This document shows positions 27,496 to 36,855 of a stretch of DNA of 64,000 bases, one piece after another. The stretch comes from Ferirhizobium litorale (lineage in GTDB: Bacteria > Pseudomonadota > Alphaproteobacteria > Rhizobiales > Rhizobiaceae), in contig JALDYZ010000003.1 in the NCBI GenBank assembly GCA_030028905.1, positions 310,001-374,000 on the forward strand, given 5' to 3'. Position 1 is the stretch's first letter; each line of letters opens with the position of its first letter. The translations under genes were made by a program, and so were the position numbers. The notes beneath the pieces are model-generated. The model searched no databases and had not been told where the DNA came from. It worked only from the letters and a program-made list of their open reading frames with translations.

Positions 27496-29055
27496 TCAAT
27501 CGATCTTGGCATATTCAACGTTGCGGGCGAGCCAGCAACTGATGGCGAGCCCACCGACCTGGCCGGACGCGTCCCGCCTGACCTGCACCGTCCAGTCGCC
27601 GGGAGCGGGCGCATCCATCGATCGACGGCAAGAAATGCTCCAAACATCCTCGCCGACGGGAGACATCGGGTGCATCGCGCCACTGCCCAGGTAGCCCTCG
27701 AAGCCGACAAAGTAGGCTCCGCCCGCAGAAACGATCTGCAGCGATGCGTCGATTTCGCGGGAGTAGAATCGGCCTTCAATATCGGGCATCGCGTCGCCCG
27801 AAACGCGAATCGCGACACTGTCGAGATTTTCACCAGGACGCCTGAGACGGATCGCATCCCCGGTCCTTTCGAGCGTCATCAGCTTCGAGCGGGCAATTCC
27901 ATCGGCATCGAGGATCAGTTTTTCCTCCGATCCGGCAAATCGTGCAACGAGATGGTCAGCAGACGTCGTGACCTCGAGAACCAGGCCGGTCGCAGATTCC
28001 AAATAGTTGCCGCCCCATTCCGGCACTGGCCGTTCACCGGAAACCGGCTCTTCCGGTTGGCCGAGGGCGGCCCTCATCAGAAACAGCGACGCGGCATGAG
28101 CGTCGGCCTCGTGATTGAACATCACCACCACCGACAGCCGTCGCGATGCCGCATGCAATCGCCGGCAGCGGAAGCCCCGCAGCGCCCCGCCGTGGCCGGT
28201 TAGGGCCACATCGCCAAGCTTTTCGCGGGCCAGGCCGAATCCGTAGTGCGAGGGAGCACCGTTGGAAAAAGGTTGCGGCGCAGAGAGCCTGTTGTAGAGG
28301 CCATCCGCATCGCTTCGCGTTGAGTCGATGAAGCGTTCCCAGGCGAGCATGTCATCGAGCGTCGCGGCGATCCCTGCATCCCCGCTCCAGAATATGCGGT
28401 TTGTCGCCGGGAAGTAGCCGACGTCCTCGTTGCCCTCGTAGCCTTTGACGCCATTGAGCGGCGCGCCGGTATCGCTTGCCAGATATGCCGTCTCCATTCC
28501 CGCCCGTTCGAAGATCCGCTCCCGGTAGAGTTCTGCAAGCCGGCGCCCGGCTTTCGCCTCGATCAGGTCATGGAGGATGCGAAAATTTCCGTTGGAATAG
28601 GAGTAGTGCTTGCCAGGCGTAAAATGTGTGGTGCACATGCGCGTCAGGATCGGTCGGGCATCCTCCTCCCGGAAGATTCCGTCCGCCATTGCACCCTGCA
28701 GCACCGTCAACGCCCAGTAGTCGCGCAGGCCCGACTGCATGTTGCACAGATCGGCAACTGTCGGTCTTGGCATTTCGAGATTGGGCAGCAGATCGACGAG
28801 TTGCTTGTCCAGGGTCGAGGGATCGCCCGCAACATCGAGCAGCACGGCACAGGTGAACTGCTTGCTGATCGAGCAGATGGGCAGCAGCGTCTCGGCGGTC
28901 ATCGGGACCCGGCTTTCCAGGTCCGCATAACCCCAGGCGTGCCGCAGGATCACCACGCCATCCTTGACGACCCCGACAGCGCCGCCCGGCCCCTTGTAGC
29001 GCGACGGCAGGACTCGGATTGCCGCTTCAAGGGAGATGGTGTCGATTTCAGACAT
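27496..29055 (-). CDS. dap: D-aminopeptidase
   Basis: 519 residues from the ATG at 29055, one residue shorter than the Ochrobactrum anthropi enzyme (520). It is a penicillin-binding-like serine hydrolase releasing N-terminal D-amino acids. The catalytic residues fall at the known positions: Ser62-x-x-Lys65 (CSISK), Tyr153-Ser-Asn (YSN) and a His in TGHGG near 288. The C-terminal ~180 residues form the two beta-barrel domains typical of DAP rather than of class C beta-lactamases. It is convergent with the monooxygenase (31 bases) and follows the ABC exporter on the same strand. Confidence 0.88.
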   Translation of the reverse strand: MSEIDTISLEAAIRVLPSRYKGPGGAVGVVKDGVVILRHAWGYADLESRVPMTAETLLPICSISKQFTCAVLLDVAGDPSTLDKQLVDLLPNLEMPRPTVADLCNMQSGLRDYWALTVLQGAMADGIFREEDARPILTRMCTTHFTPGKHYSYSNGNFRILHDLIEAKAGRRLAELYRERIFERAGMETAYLASDTGAPLNGVKGYEGNEDVGYFPATNRIFWSGDAGIAATLDDMLAWERFIDSTRSDADGLYNRLSAPQPFSNGAPSHYGFGLAREKLGDVALTGHGGALRGFRCRRLHAASRRLSVVVMFNHEADAHAASLFLMRAALGQPEEPVSGERPVPEWGGNYLESATGLVLEVTTSADHLVARFAGSEEKLILDADGIARSKLMTLERTGDAIRLRRPGENLDSVAIRVSGDAMPDIEGRFYSREIDASLQIVSAGGAYFVGFEGYLGSGAMHPMSPVGEDVWSISCRRSMDAPAPGDWTVQVRRDASGQVGGLAISCWLARNVEYAKID

Positions 29056-29133
29056 CGCAGACTTCTTCGTATCGGGTTGCACGGGGTGAACGATGGCAAG
29101 TGACGCCAAACTCTGTGGCGCCGGGTAGTCCGA

Positions 29134-30888
29134 CTAGACGGCCGAGGCCCAGGATCCGAACTGCGCCTGGTGCAGTCGGCGGTAGATGCCGTCCTTCTTT
29201 TGCAACAATGCAGCATGCGAGCCCTCTTCGACGATCGTGCCGCCTTCCACGACCAGCAGCCGGTCGGCATGCATGATGGTGGCGAGCCGGTGGGCGATGA
29301 CCAGCGTGGTGCGGCCGGCGGAAAGTTCGGCGAGCGATTCCTGGATCGCTCGTTCCGTCTCGGCGTCGAGCGCCGAGGTTGCCTCGTCGAGGATGAGGAT
29401 CGCTGGGTTCTTGAGGAAAATGCGGGCGATGGAGAGGCGCTGCTTCTGGCCGCCGGAAAGCTTGACGCCCCGTTCGCCGACGATGGTGTCGAGGCCGAGC
29501 GGCAGCGATTCCAGCAGCGTGTCGAGCCTTGCCCGGCGCGCCGCCTCGACGATCTCGTCCTCACTGGCGCCGAGCCTGCCATAGGCAATGTTCTCGCGCA
29601 TCGTACCGGCAAACAGGAACACATCCTGTTGGACGATACCGATATTGCCGCGCAGGGACGCAAGCGTCATGTCGCGGATATCGATACCGTCGATTCGGAT
29701 CGCGCCGGCGGAGACCTCGTAGAAGCGCGGTAACAACGAACACAGCGTCGTCTTGCCTGCCCCTGACGAACCGACGAGTGCGACGGTCTCCCCGGCCCTG
29801 ATCGTCAGGTTGAGATCGTTGAACAGTGGCTGACCCGATTGATAGCCGAAGCGGACGCCCTCATAGCTGACATTGCCCGCGAGCCTCGCAACGGCCTTGG
29901 CGTCGCGGTGATCGGCGATGTCGGGGCGGGTATCGAGGAAGGCGCAGTAGCGCTGGAAACCGGCGACCCCCTTGGGATAGCTTTCGATCACCGAGTTGAT
30001 CTTCTCGATCGGCCGGAAAAACACGCCGACCAGCAGCAGGAAGCCGACAAAGCCGCCTGCCGACAAGTCGCCACGCAGCACGAAGTAGCTGCCGGCAAGC
30101 ATGACGACGACCTGCACGAATCTCATCGACAGATAGCTGAGCGACGATGAGGCGGCCATCAACTTGTAGGCTTTCAACTTCGTCTCGCGATAGTGACGGT
30201 TCTCCTCCGCGAACAGCCGTCGCTCGTGGTTCTCATTGGCGAATGCCTGAACCACCCGTATGCCGCCGACATTTTCTTCGATGCGGGCGTTGAATTCGGC
30301 GACGCTGCCATAGAGCGCATGCCAGGTGCTGGTCATTCGTCCGCCGTAGTAGGTCGTCACGATCGCGGTGGCTGGTACCACGAAGCCGGTGATCATCGCC
30401 AGTGCCGGATGAGTCCAAACCATAAGCAGGAACGCGCCGATGAGCGTCATGACGGCGATGAAGACATCCTCCGGTCCATGATGGGCAACCTCACCGATTT
30501 CTTCCAGGTCCTTCGTCAGCCGGGCCACGAGATGGCCGGTCTTCTGGTTGTCGAAGAAACCGAAGGAAAGCTTCTGGAGATGGTCGAAAGCCTTGCGCCG
30601 CATCTCTGTCTCGATATTGATGCCGAGCATATGGCCCCAGTAGGTGACGATCACCTGCAGGGCGGAGTTGACCAGGTAGATCAGCAGCAGTCCTAGGCCT
30701 GCAATCGAAATCAGTCCCCATTCGCCCGTCGGAAGCAGTCGGTCGATAAAGAGCGTGATGGCCACCGGAAAAGCGAGTTCGAGCAGGCCGGAAGTAACCG
30801 CGCTGCCGAAATCGAGCAGGAAGAGCTTGCGATGCGGCCTGTAGTAGGTGGCGAAACGCTTCAGGAGTACGGACACGGTGTTACTCAC
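29134..30888 (-). CDS. ABC exporter, fused membrane and ATPase domains
   Basis: 584 residues from GTG 30888, which has AAAGAG upstream; the frame stays open to a GTG at 30921 without a ribosome site. The N-terminal ~320 residues hold six TM helices (ABC_membrane); the C-terminal part has VALVGSSGAGKTTLC (Walker A), LSGGQKQRLSIARI (signature), AILILDEATSALD (Walker B) and VIAHRL (H-loop). This is an MsbA-like half transporter, exporting a lipid, peptide or drug as a homodimer. It ends 78 bases before dap, so the two may be co-transcribed. Confidence 0.9.
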   Translation of the reverse strand: MSNTVSVLLKRFATYYRPHRKLFLLDFGSAVTSGLLELAFPVAITLFIDRLLPTGEWGLISIAGLGLLLIYLVNSALQVIVTYWGHMLGINIETEMRRKAFDHLQKLSFGFFDNQKTGHLVARLTKDLEEIGEVAHHGPEDVFIAVMTLIGAFLLMVWTHPALAMITGFVVPATAIVTTYYGGRMTSTWHALYGSVAEFNARIEENVGGIRVVQAFANENHERRLFAEENRHYRETKLKAYKLMAASSSLSYLSMRFVQVVVMLAGSYFVLRGDLSAGGFVGFLLLVGVFFRPIEKINSVIESYPKGVAGFQRYCAFLDTRPDIADHRDAKAVARLAGNVSYEGVRFGYQSGQPLFNDLNLTIRAGETVALVGSSGAGKTTLCSLLPRFYEVSAGAIRIDGIDIRDMTLASLRGNIGIVQQDVFLFAGTMRENIAYGRLGASEDEIVEAARRARLDTLLESLPLGLDTIVGERGVKLSGGQKQRLSIARIFLKNPAILILDEATSALDAETERAIQESLAELSAGRTTLVIAHRLATIMHADRLLVVEGGTIVEEGSHAALLQKKDGIYRRLHQAQFGSWASAV

Positions 30889-31314
30889 TTTGCAGCTCTT
30901 TGTCGATCGCGGCAGGAGCACTTGATCGGGATTGGCCCTGCTGCGGTATCACGGCCTTCGACCTATTGCCCGTTGCTATAAGGCGGCTTTTGCACCGGCA
31001 CAACCACGGGGGCGCTCGAAAACAGGATCGTTTGACAAAAAACGTCGATCCAAAACGAACGACAGCAGACCTTTCATGATCCGTAGTCGCGGCGTCCTGC
31101 AGCACGCCGACGGGCAAGCGAATGTTGCGGCTCGGTTCAAATGTCGGCGTGAAGGTAGATCGAGAATGGCAACGTTCAGGTTGCCGGAAATGGTGTGATC
31201 GCGATAGCCGATAGTGCTGGCTTTGGCGCCGACGGGAGGATGGGGACGGTGGCTGATGCGGTCATGAACGAAAAACGAGCGGCGCCGTTTAGCGGCGCCG
31301 CTCCCCTGCCCTCA
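30889..31314. other. intergenic region between OFA carrier and ABC exporter
   Basis: 426 bases with no supported gene. The right end of the OFA carrier is followed by its terminator (31271-31303). The rest probably holds the ABC exporter promoter on the minus strand, but I cannot point to a convincing -35/-10 pair. No repeat or RNA gene is evident. Confidence 0.4.
31271..31303 (-). terminator. rho-independent terminator of the OFA carrier gene
   Basis: GAGCGGCGCCG and CGGCGCCGCTC pair perfectly (11 bp) around a five-base loop. Read on the minus strand the stem is followed by GTTTTT. It begins 12 bases after the stop of the carrier gene. Confidence 0.85.
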
Positions 31315-32967
31315 CTAGAACAGGGCAGCAGTTTTCTGCAACGTAATCCAGACCCCCCACAGGATCGGGATCCCGACGACGGCCCAGGCGAGCGCAGCCT
31401 TGCCGTCGAAGCTACCCTTGCCGATACCGAAGGAACCGGTCGGGCCGGCTTCGGCGGCGGCCGACTTGGCTTGCAGGGCGGCAACCTCCTCAGGTTTCAT
31501 GTACCATTTCTCCGAAAGCGGACGGACAAGCGCATTCGCGACGAGCCCGAGCGCCAGCATGCCGGCAAGGATATACATGGTGAAGTCGTACACCTGTTCG
31601 CGCGGAATTCCGGCGGCGATCTGGAACTCGCGGATGTAGTTCACCACGACCGGACCGATGATGCCGGCCGTCGCCCAGGCGGTCAGCAGCCGACCATGGA
31701 TGGCGCCGACGAACTGCGTACCGAAGATATCGGCCAGATAGGCCGGGATCGTCGCGAAGCCGCCGCCATACATCGACAGGATGATGCAGAAGATCCCGAC
31801 GAACAGCAACTGGCTGCCGAGATGGGCGGCCGTCGGCGCCAGTGCGTAGAGCACGATGCCGAGGATGAAGAAGGTGTAGTAGGTGTTCTTCCGGCCGAGT
31901 TTGTCGGAAAGCGATGCCCAGAAGAAGCGCCCGCCGATGTTGAAGAGCGAAAGCAGACCGGCAAAGCCTGCCGCAATCGCGGCGATCGCGGCCTTCTGGT
32001 TGCCGTCAAGCTGGGTGAACGTCAGTTCCGGCTGGCCGATGAGACGTCCGCCGAAAATTTCCTGCAGCATGGGCGAGGCCATGCCGATCACGCCGATGCC
32101 AGCCGAAACGTTGAGGCAGAGCACGGCCCAGATCAGCCAGAACTGGCGGGTCTTGTGGGCGTCGCGCAGGTGAACGTGGTGCGATGTGATCATCGTGGAC
32201 TTGGTGTTCACCGGCGGCGTCCAGCCATCCGGACGCCAGCCGGCCGGCGGGATGCGGTAGCCGAAGGCACCGCCCATCATGAAGACGAAGTAGATCGCCG
32301 CCATGACGAGGAAGGTCTGCGCAACCCCGACGGATTCCGGACCCTTGAACGTATTCATCAGCATATCGGCCAACGGGGCGCCAATCATCGCCCCACCGCC
32401 GAAGCCCATGATCGCCATGCCTGTCGCCATGCCGCGCCGATCGGGGAACCACTTGATGAGTGTCGAGACCGGCGAAATGTAGCCGAGGCCGAGCCCGATG
32501 CCGCCGATCACGCCCGCGCCGAGCCACATCAGCCACAGTTGGTGGCTCATGACGCCGATCGCCGCGACGGCAATGCCGCCGCACCAGCAGACGGCCGAGA
32601 CCACACCCGCCTTGCGGGGACCTGCGCGCTCGAGCCAGCCTCCCCAGATTGCAGCGGAGGAACCGAGCAGGACGAAGAACAGCGTATAGATCCAGCCCAG
32701 ATCGGAAACGCGCCAGTTGCAGTTCGTGGTGAAGAGCGCGGACATGAGCGACATGCCGGAACAGGTTTCCGGCTGGGTCCCGCCGAGCGCATTGGAGAGC
32801 GGCAGCCAGAACACGCTGAAGCCATAGGCCATGCCGATACAGAGGTGGATGGCAAGTGCTGCCGGCGGCACGAGCCAGCGGTTGAAGCCGGGCTTGGCGA
32901 CAATGCGCTCCCGGTCAAGAATACCGCCGGAATAGCCCCCGGCGTAGGTCTCGGTCGATGCGGTCAT
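31315..32967 (-). CDS. OFA-family MFS carrier (oxalate/formate antiporter-like)
   Basis: 550 residues from the ATG with a strong GGAGGAG site; the longer upstream frame is the leader. It is a 12-TM major facilitator of the OFA family, showing FPDRRGMATGMAIMGFGGGAMIGAPL, NIGGRFFWASLSDKLGRKNTYY and IFGTQFVGAIHGRLLTAWATAG. Relatives exchange oxalate for formate or import lactate and other monocarboxylates. The family usually has ~400-450 residues; here an insert with Trp/Pro-rich sequence lies between TM6 and TM7 and the C-terminus is longer. The upstream region has a complete sigma-54 control layout. Confidence 0.87.
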   Translation of the reverse strand: MTASTETYAGGYSGGILDRERIVAKPGFNRWLVPPAALAIHLCIGMAYGFSVFWLPLSNALGGTQPETCSGMSLMSALFTTNCNWRVSDLGWIYTLFFVLLGSSAAIWGGWLERAGPRKAGVVSAVCWCGGIAVAAIGVMSHQLWLMWLGAGVIGGIGLGLGYISPVSTLIKWFPDRRGMATGMAIMGFGGGAMIGAPLADMLMNTFKGPESVGVAQTFLVMAAIYFVFMMGGAFGYRIPPAGWRPDGWTPPVNTKSTMITSHHVHLRDAHKTRQFWLIWAVLCLNVSAGIGVIGMASPMLQEIFGGRLIGQPELTFTQLDGNQKAAIAAIAAGFAGLLSLFNIGGRFFWASLSDKLGRKNTYYTFFILGIVLYALAPTAAHLGSQLLFVGIFCIILSMYGGGFATIPAYLADIFGTQFVGAIHGRLLTAWATAGIIGPVVVNYIREFQIAAGIPREQVYDFTMYILAGMLALGLVANALVRPLSEKWYMKPEEVAALQAKSAAAEAGPTGSFGIGKGSFDGKAALAWAVVGIPILWGVWITLQKTAALF

Positions 32968-33104
32968 AAGATCTCCTCCGCAACGCACCCCCTCGGATGC
33001 GAAGATTTCTGTGACTTGGAAGACGGGAAAACCACCCCTTCGGCGCATACCCCGCCCGCACCCCCGCGCGCACGGCAGACCGCCGACCTCCCGCCGGTAC
33101 CGCT

Positions 33105-33119
33105 GCAAGGTCCATGCCA
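33105..33119 (-). promoter_or_regulatory. sigma-54 (-24/-12) promoter of the OFA carrier
   Basis: On the minus strand TGGCATGGACCTTGC, against the RpoN consensus TGGCAC-N5-TTGC: one mismatch, and the invariant GG and GC are exactly 10 bases apart. It lies 138-152 bases before the carrier ATG. An IHF site and inverted activator repeats lie upstream at the usual distances. Confidence 0.75.
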
Positions 33120-33136
33120 GAAAATACTATTGGTGA

Positions 33137-33149
33137 TATCAATAGGTTA
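33137..33149. promoter_or_regulatory. IHF-like site
   Basis: TATCAATAGGTTA fits the IHF consensus WATCAA-N4-TTR at every defined position. It lies between the activator repeats (33171-33207) and the sigma-54 promoter (33105-33119), where IHF bends DNA to bring the activator to RpoN polymerase. Confidence 0.6.
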
Positions 33150-33170
33150 TCCGAACTTCCCGTTTCGCTT

Positions 33171-33207
33171 CGGACACTTTGTCTGCGGAGAGTGGACAAA
33201 GTGTCCG
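33171..33207. promoter_or_regulatory. inverted activator-binding sites (UAS) for the sigma-54 promoter
   Basis: CGGACACTTTGTC and its exact inverse GACAAAGTGTCCG are separated by 11 bases. Each arm is itself a near-palindrome (GACA-N3-TGTC), so this looks like two dimer sites with centres about 23 bp apart. It starts 52 bases upstream of the -24 element and immediately follows the kinase stop. It could also act as a hairpin, but there is no T-run. Confidence 0.65.
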
Positions 33208-33208
33208 G

Positions 33209-35224
33209 TCAGTCCGCTTCGGGCAGCCACACTGAAAAAGTCGCGCCCTTGCCCGGCAGGGTGGCAAGGGCAATGCTCCCCCCCTGCCGGCCAACCAATG
33301 TCTGGCTGATGGAAAGACCGAGGCCGGTGCCTTCCTGGCGCTTCGTCGTGAAGAACGGATCGAACACTTTGGCGGCCACGTCCGGCTCCATCCCGACGCC
33401 GGTATCGCTGACGACAATTTCTACGCCCGGGCGCCCGCCTCGATCGCGATCGGCGGTGCGAATCGTCAGAGTTCCCCCATCCGGCATGGCATGGATGGCG
33501 TTCACGACGAGGTTGACAACAACCTGCTGGAGTTCGGTCCGGTTCATCACCACCAGCCGCCTGGCGGTATTTTCCAGCCGGACCTCGATCGCCGCCTTGG
33601 CCAACAGGTGCTGGACCAGCGGCAGGCAATCCGCGACGGCCAGGCCGGGCGCATGGCGATCGGCGAAACCGGCGAATTCTTCCGGCTTGGCGAACTGCAG
33701 GAGCTTCGTAACGATCCGGCTGATGCGCTGAATCTGTTCGTCGAGGAGCTGGAATTCCACCTTGGCCAAATCTGCCTTTTCACCGACCACTGAGCGAATG
33801 ACCTCCAGATTGCCCTGCATGACGGCGATCGGATTGTTGATTTCGTGCGCAGCGCCCGCCGTGATCTCGCCGATGGCCGCGAGCTTTTCGGACATGATGA
33901 GTTGCTTGGTCGTCGCCTCGAGTTGGCGGTTCGCAAGCTGGAGTTCGCGCGTGCGCTCATCGACGCGGGCGTTCAGTTCCTCGTTCCAGTGGCGAAGTTC
34001 CTGGTCGCGCTGTTCGACCCGGTTCAGGAGATCGTCAAGATGGACCGCGACGCGACCGATCTCGTCGCGGCTATCCACCAGTCCCGTTCGCGCCCCGAGA
34101 TCGCCGCCTTCCACCTTGGCGATCGTCGCGACAACACGCTCCAGCGGTTCGAAGATACCGCGCGCCCAGCGCAAAAAGATCGGCACGCTGGCGGCGGCGA
34201 TCGCGAAGAAGGCTGCAACGATGGTGAGTACCGTCTGGTATTTCGCCGCCGTAAACGGTGCCTCGAGGAAGCCGACGTAGAGCATGCCGACACGCGCGCC
34301 ATGACTGTCGGTGATGGGCTCATAGGCAGAGATATACCAGTCGTTGACGACGAAGGCGCTGTCGAGCCATGTGCGCCCCTCGCCCAGGACCGCCGACCGC
34401 ACTGCGGCGGAAACCCGCGTACCAAGCGCGCGGCGCCCTTCGAAAAGACGGACGTTCGTGCTTATGCGCACGTCATCGAGGAAGAGTGTGGCCGTACCCT
34501 GGCTCCCTTCCGGCAGGCTTGCTTCGCGATAGACGAGATCGTTGATCGTATCGATGAAGACCAGATTCTGATTGAGCAGGATGCCGCCGACGAGCACGGC
34601 CTCTTGCCCGCCTCCGAGTGTAACCGGGCTTGCGCTCTGCACGACCATGCCGCGTGTCTCGTCCGCCTGATCGGTCGGTACGGCGTTCGGCGTCGGTACA
34701 AGCGGAAGCCTGGCGCGGGCGGCAAGTTCCGGCGAGAGCTTCCCGAGGTCGGTATTGGCGAAGATGTCGATCCCGGTGGCTGGCTTGCCGGAAATCGCAT
34801 CGCGGATGACGGGCCAGTCCGTACTAAGCGACCCTGCTGTGCCGGCGGCGACGGAGGCCACGAGCCGGCCATCCGGTTCGATCACATAAAGGAAATCGAG
34901 CTCCAGCCGCGTCCGGGCTTCTTCGAGAAGGGTTCTCAGCGCGCCGCTATCGTGCGCGGTGTCGCGAAATCTTGCCGAGGCGCCGAGCGCGGTGACATGT
35001 TCGCCCGTAGTGTCGAGGATGTGGGCAAGATACTGATGGGCGATCGTCAGGTCGCCGTTCACCTTGGAAATCAGCGTCGCGTCGAACTTCTGATTCCAGC
35101 GATAGACCGTGACACCGAGCAGCAGCGGCAAAATCACCAGCATCGGCAGAAGCGCAATCGCGAGCAGCCGGTAGCGCACCGACCGTCCCGCACGGATAGA
35201 AGCGCGGCGCCTGCGGTCAGACAC
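33209..35224 (-). CDS. sensor histidine kinase, partner of the NtrC-type regulator
   Basis: 671 residues from the GTG that overlaps the regulator stop by 8 bases. A TM helix (about 20-40, LLPMLVILPLLLGVTVY) precedes a long periplasmic Cache-like sensor domain (about 45-310), a second TM helix, HAMP, a coiled coil (NEELNARVDERTRELQLANRQ), HisKA with GAAHEINNPIAVM (phospho-His) and HATPase with NLVVNAIHAMPDGG, DTGVGM and EGTGLGLSI. It resembles DctB-type kinases. With the regulator it probably senses the solute carried by the adjacent OFA carrier. Confidence 0.88.
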   Translation of the reverse strand: MSDRRRRASIRAGRSVRYRLLAIALLPMLVILPLLLGVTVYRWNQKFDATLISKVNGDLTIAHQYLAHILDTTGEHVTALGASARFRDTAHDSGALRTLLEEARTRLELDFLYVIEPDGRLVASVAAGTAGSLSTDWPVIRDAISGKPATGIDIFANTDLGKLSPELAARARLPLVPTPNAVPTDQADETRGMVVQSASPVTLGGGQEAVLVGGILLNQNLVFIDTINDLVYREASLPEGSQGTATLFLDDVRISTNVRLFEGRRALGTRVSAAVRSAVLGEGRTWLDSAFVVNDWYISAYEPITDSHGARVGMLYVGFLEAPFTAAKYQTVLTIVAAFFAIAAASVPIFLRWARGIFEPLERVVATIAKVEGGDLGARTGLVDSRDEIGRVAVHLDDLLNRVEQRDQELRHWNEELNARVDERTRELQLANRQLEATTKQLIMSEKLAAIGEITAGAAHEINNPIAVMQGNLEVIRSVVGEKADLAKVEFQLLDEQIQRISRIVTKLLQFAKPEEFAGFADRHAPGLAVADCLPLVQHLLAKAAIEVRLENTARRLVVMNRTELQQVVVNLVVNAIHAMPDGGTLTIRTADRDRGGRPGVEIVVSDTGVGMEPDVAAKVFDPFFTTKRQEGTGLGLSISQTLVGRQGGSIALATLPGKGATFSVWLPEAD

Positions 35225-36608
35225 CCCAGGCAACCAGCTTGCGGTCGATCGTCTTGCGGGAAATGCCAAGCCGCCGGGCAGCTTCGTCCCGTTGACCGTC
35301 GCAGGCGGCGAGCACCGAGAGAATGTGGCGCCGTTCGATATCCGCCAGCGATCCGCCCCCGCCTCCGCTCGGCTCCGCCACCCCCGGTCCGAACCCGTCA
35401 GGGAATCGGCCGAGGATGAGAGTTCGCTCGATCAGATTGCGCAGTTCGCGCACGTTTCCGGGCCAGTCGTAGTTGGAGAGCGCCCGGCGTGCAGTCTCGT
35501 CGATGGGGACCGCCGGCATGCCAAGTTGTGCGGAAAGCTTGTTCATGAAGAGGGTTGCAAGTTCCACCGCGTCGCCATCCCGCTCCTTCAGTGGCGGCAG
35601 GTGAATCTGCATGACATTGATGCGGAAAAAGAGATCGGCGCGAAACCGTCCGGCCTGCACCTCCTTTTCGAGTTCAGCATTGGTGGCGAAGATGAGACGG
35701 AGATCGACCGGCACCTCGCGTTCGGAACCCACCGGCCGCACCTTGCGGTCTTCCAGAACGCGCAGCAGCTTGCTTTGGGTGGCAGGCGGCATTTCGCTGA
35801 TCTCGTCAAGGAAGAGCGTACCACCCTGGGCATGCAGGAAGAGGCCTTCGCGCGCCCGTTCGGCGCCGGTGAAGGCGCCCTTCAGATGGCCAAACAACTC
35901 GCTCTCGATCATTTCCGGCGGGATCGCCCCGCAATTGACGGGCACGAAAGGCTTTGCCGCGCGGTCGGACAACGTGTGCAGTGAACGCGCCGCGACTTCC
36001 TTGCCCGTGCCCGACTGGCCGGTCAGCAGAACCGAGGTCGGCAACCGCGCTACCCGTGCAATGGTGTCGCGAACGCGGCCGATGGCGGCGGATTCGCCGA
36101 TCAGTCGGTCGCGCAGCAGGATATGGTCGGAGGTCGCCTTCAATTCGTAGCGCAGCACATAGTTCTCGCGCTGGAGGCGGATACGGTCGAGACAGCGGGC
36201 CACAGCGTTGAGAAGCTGGTTGGAACGGAAGGGCTTGAGAATGAAATCGACCGCGCCCGCCCGCAGCGCCTGTATGGCGGTCTCGAGATCGGCATAGGCG
36301 GTGATCAGGATGGTATCGGCAAAAAAACCAATGGCACGCTGTTCCGCGAGCCATTCGACGCCGTTCTTCTTCGGCATGATGTTGTCAAGGATCACCACGT
36401 CGAAATGGTGCTCGTCCAGCTTGCGCGACGCCTCGTCGGTGTCGGCCGCCAGTTCCAACCGCTTGCAACGCGGCCCGAGCGTGCGCAGCAGGAAGTTGCG
36501 CATCCCCGGTTCGTCATCGACGACGAGGATGGAGGCTTGTGCGAGCCATGGCCCGAATTCCGGATCGGCAGACGTATCGCGGTGAATACGCGCGGCTTCT
36601 GTCGGCAC
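35217..36608 (-). CDS. sigma-54-dependent response regulator (NtrC/DctD class)
   Basis: 463 residues, GTG start with AGGGGGGAA upstream. The receiver (about 26-140) has VVDDEPGM, phospho-Asp in VVILDNIMP and Lys in FILKPF. The AAA+ domain (about 165-395) has TGQSGTGKE (Walker A), the RpoN-contact loop ELFGHLKGAFTGA and GGTLFLDEISEMP (Walker B). The C-terminus is a Fis-type HTH (RDEAARRLGISRKTIDRKL). It is translationally coupled to the kinase. The only sigma-54 promoter I found here lies ahead of the OFA carrier next to the kinase gene. Confidence 0.92.
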   Translation of the reverse strand: MPTEAARIHRDTSADPEFGPWLAQASILVVDDEPGMRNFLLRTLGPRCKRLELAADTDEASRKLDEHHFDVVILDNIMPKKNGVEWLAEQRAIGFFADTILITAYADLETAIQALRAGAVDFILKPFRSNQLLNAVARCLDRIRLQRENYVLRYELKATSDHILLRDRLIGESAAIGRVRDTIARVARLPTSVLLTGQSGTGKEVAARSLHTLSDRAAKPFVPVNCGAIPPEMIESELFGHLKGAFTGAERAREGLFLHAQGGTLFLDEISEMPPATQSKLLRVLEDRKVRPVGSEREVPVDLRLIFATNAELEKEVQAGRFRADLFFRINVMQIHLPPLKERDGDAVELATLFMNKLSAQLGMPAVPIDETARRALSNYDWPGNVRELRNLIERTLILGRFPDGFGPGVAEPSGGGGGSLADIERRHILSVLAACDGQRDEAARRLGISRKTIDRKLVAWGV

Positions 36609-36855
36609 CCCATTCCCCCCTGCTCAGGTGCGTGAAGCGGCCACCATAGGAAGCAGTCTTCACAAGCACAAGCCGGAGTTGGCTGTACACACAGCCGTTG
36701 CGACCCACAGGCACAGGTGCTGTGCGCCGCACGCGGCTAATTTCCCCATCACGTCCTGCCTAGATGTGGTGAGCCAAGCGGCACGGCATGGACATCCGCA
36801 CGCATATCGGCGCCCCCGTCCCATTGGCACCTCTTCCAATTCGGAGACCATATTC

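Noticed and set aside
33171-33207. Inverted repeat after the kinase stop as a terminator
   Set aside because: The loop is 11 bases, there is no T-run on the minus strand, and position and internal symmetry fit activator sites of the sigma-54 promoter better. A weak double role cannot be excluded.
31195-33309. A 704-residue open frame on the plus strand over the OFA carrier gene
   Set aside because: It is antisense to a well supported carrier, rich in His/Asp/Arg from high-GC codons, and has no family motif. The same applies to long antisense frames at 7244-8473, 33845-35419, 38241-39716 and 40749-42257.
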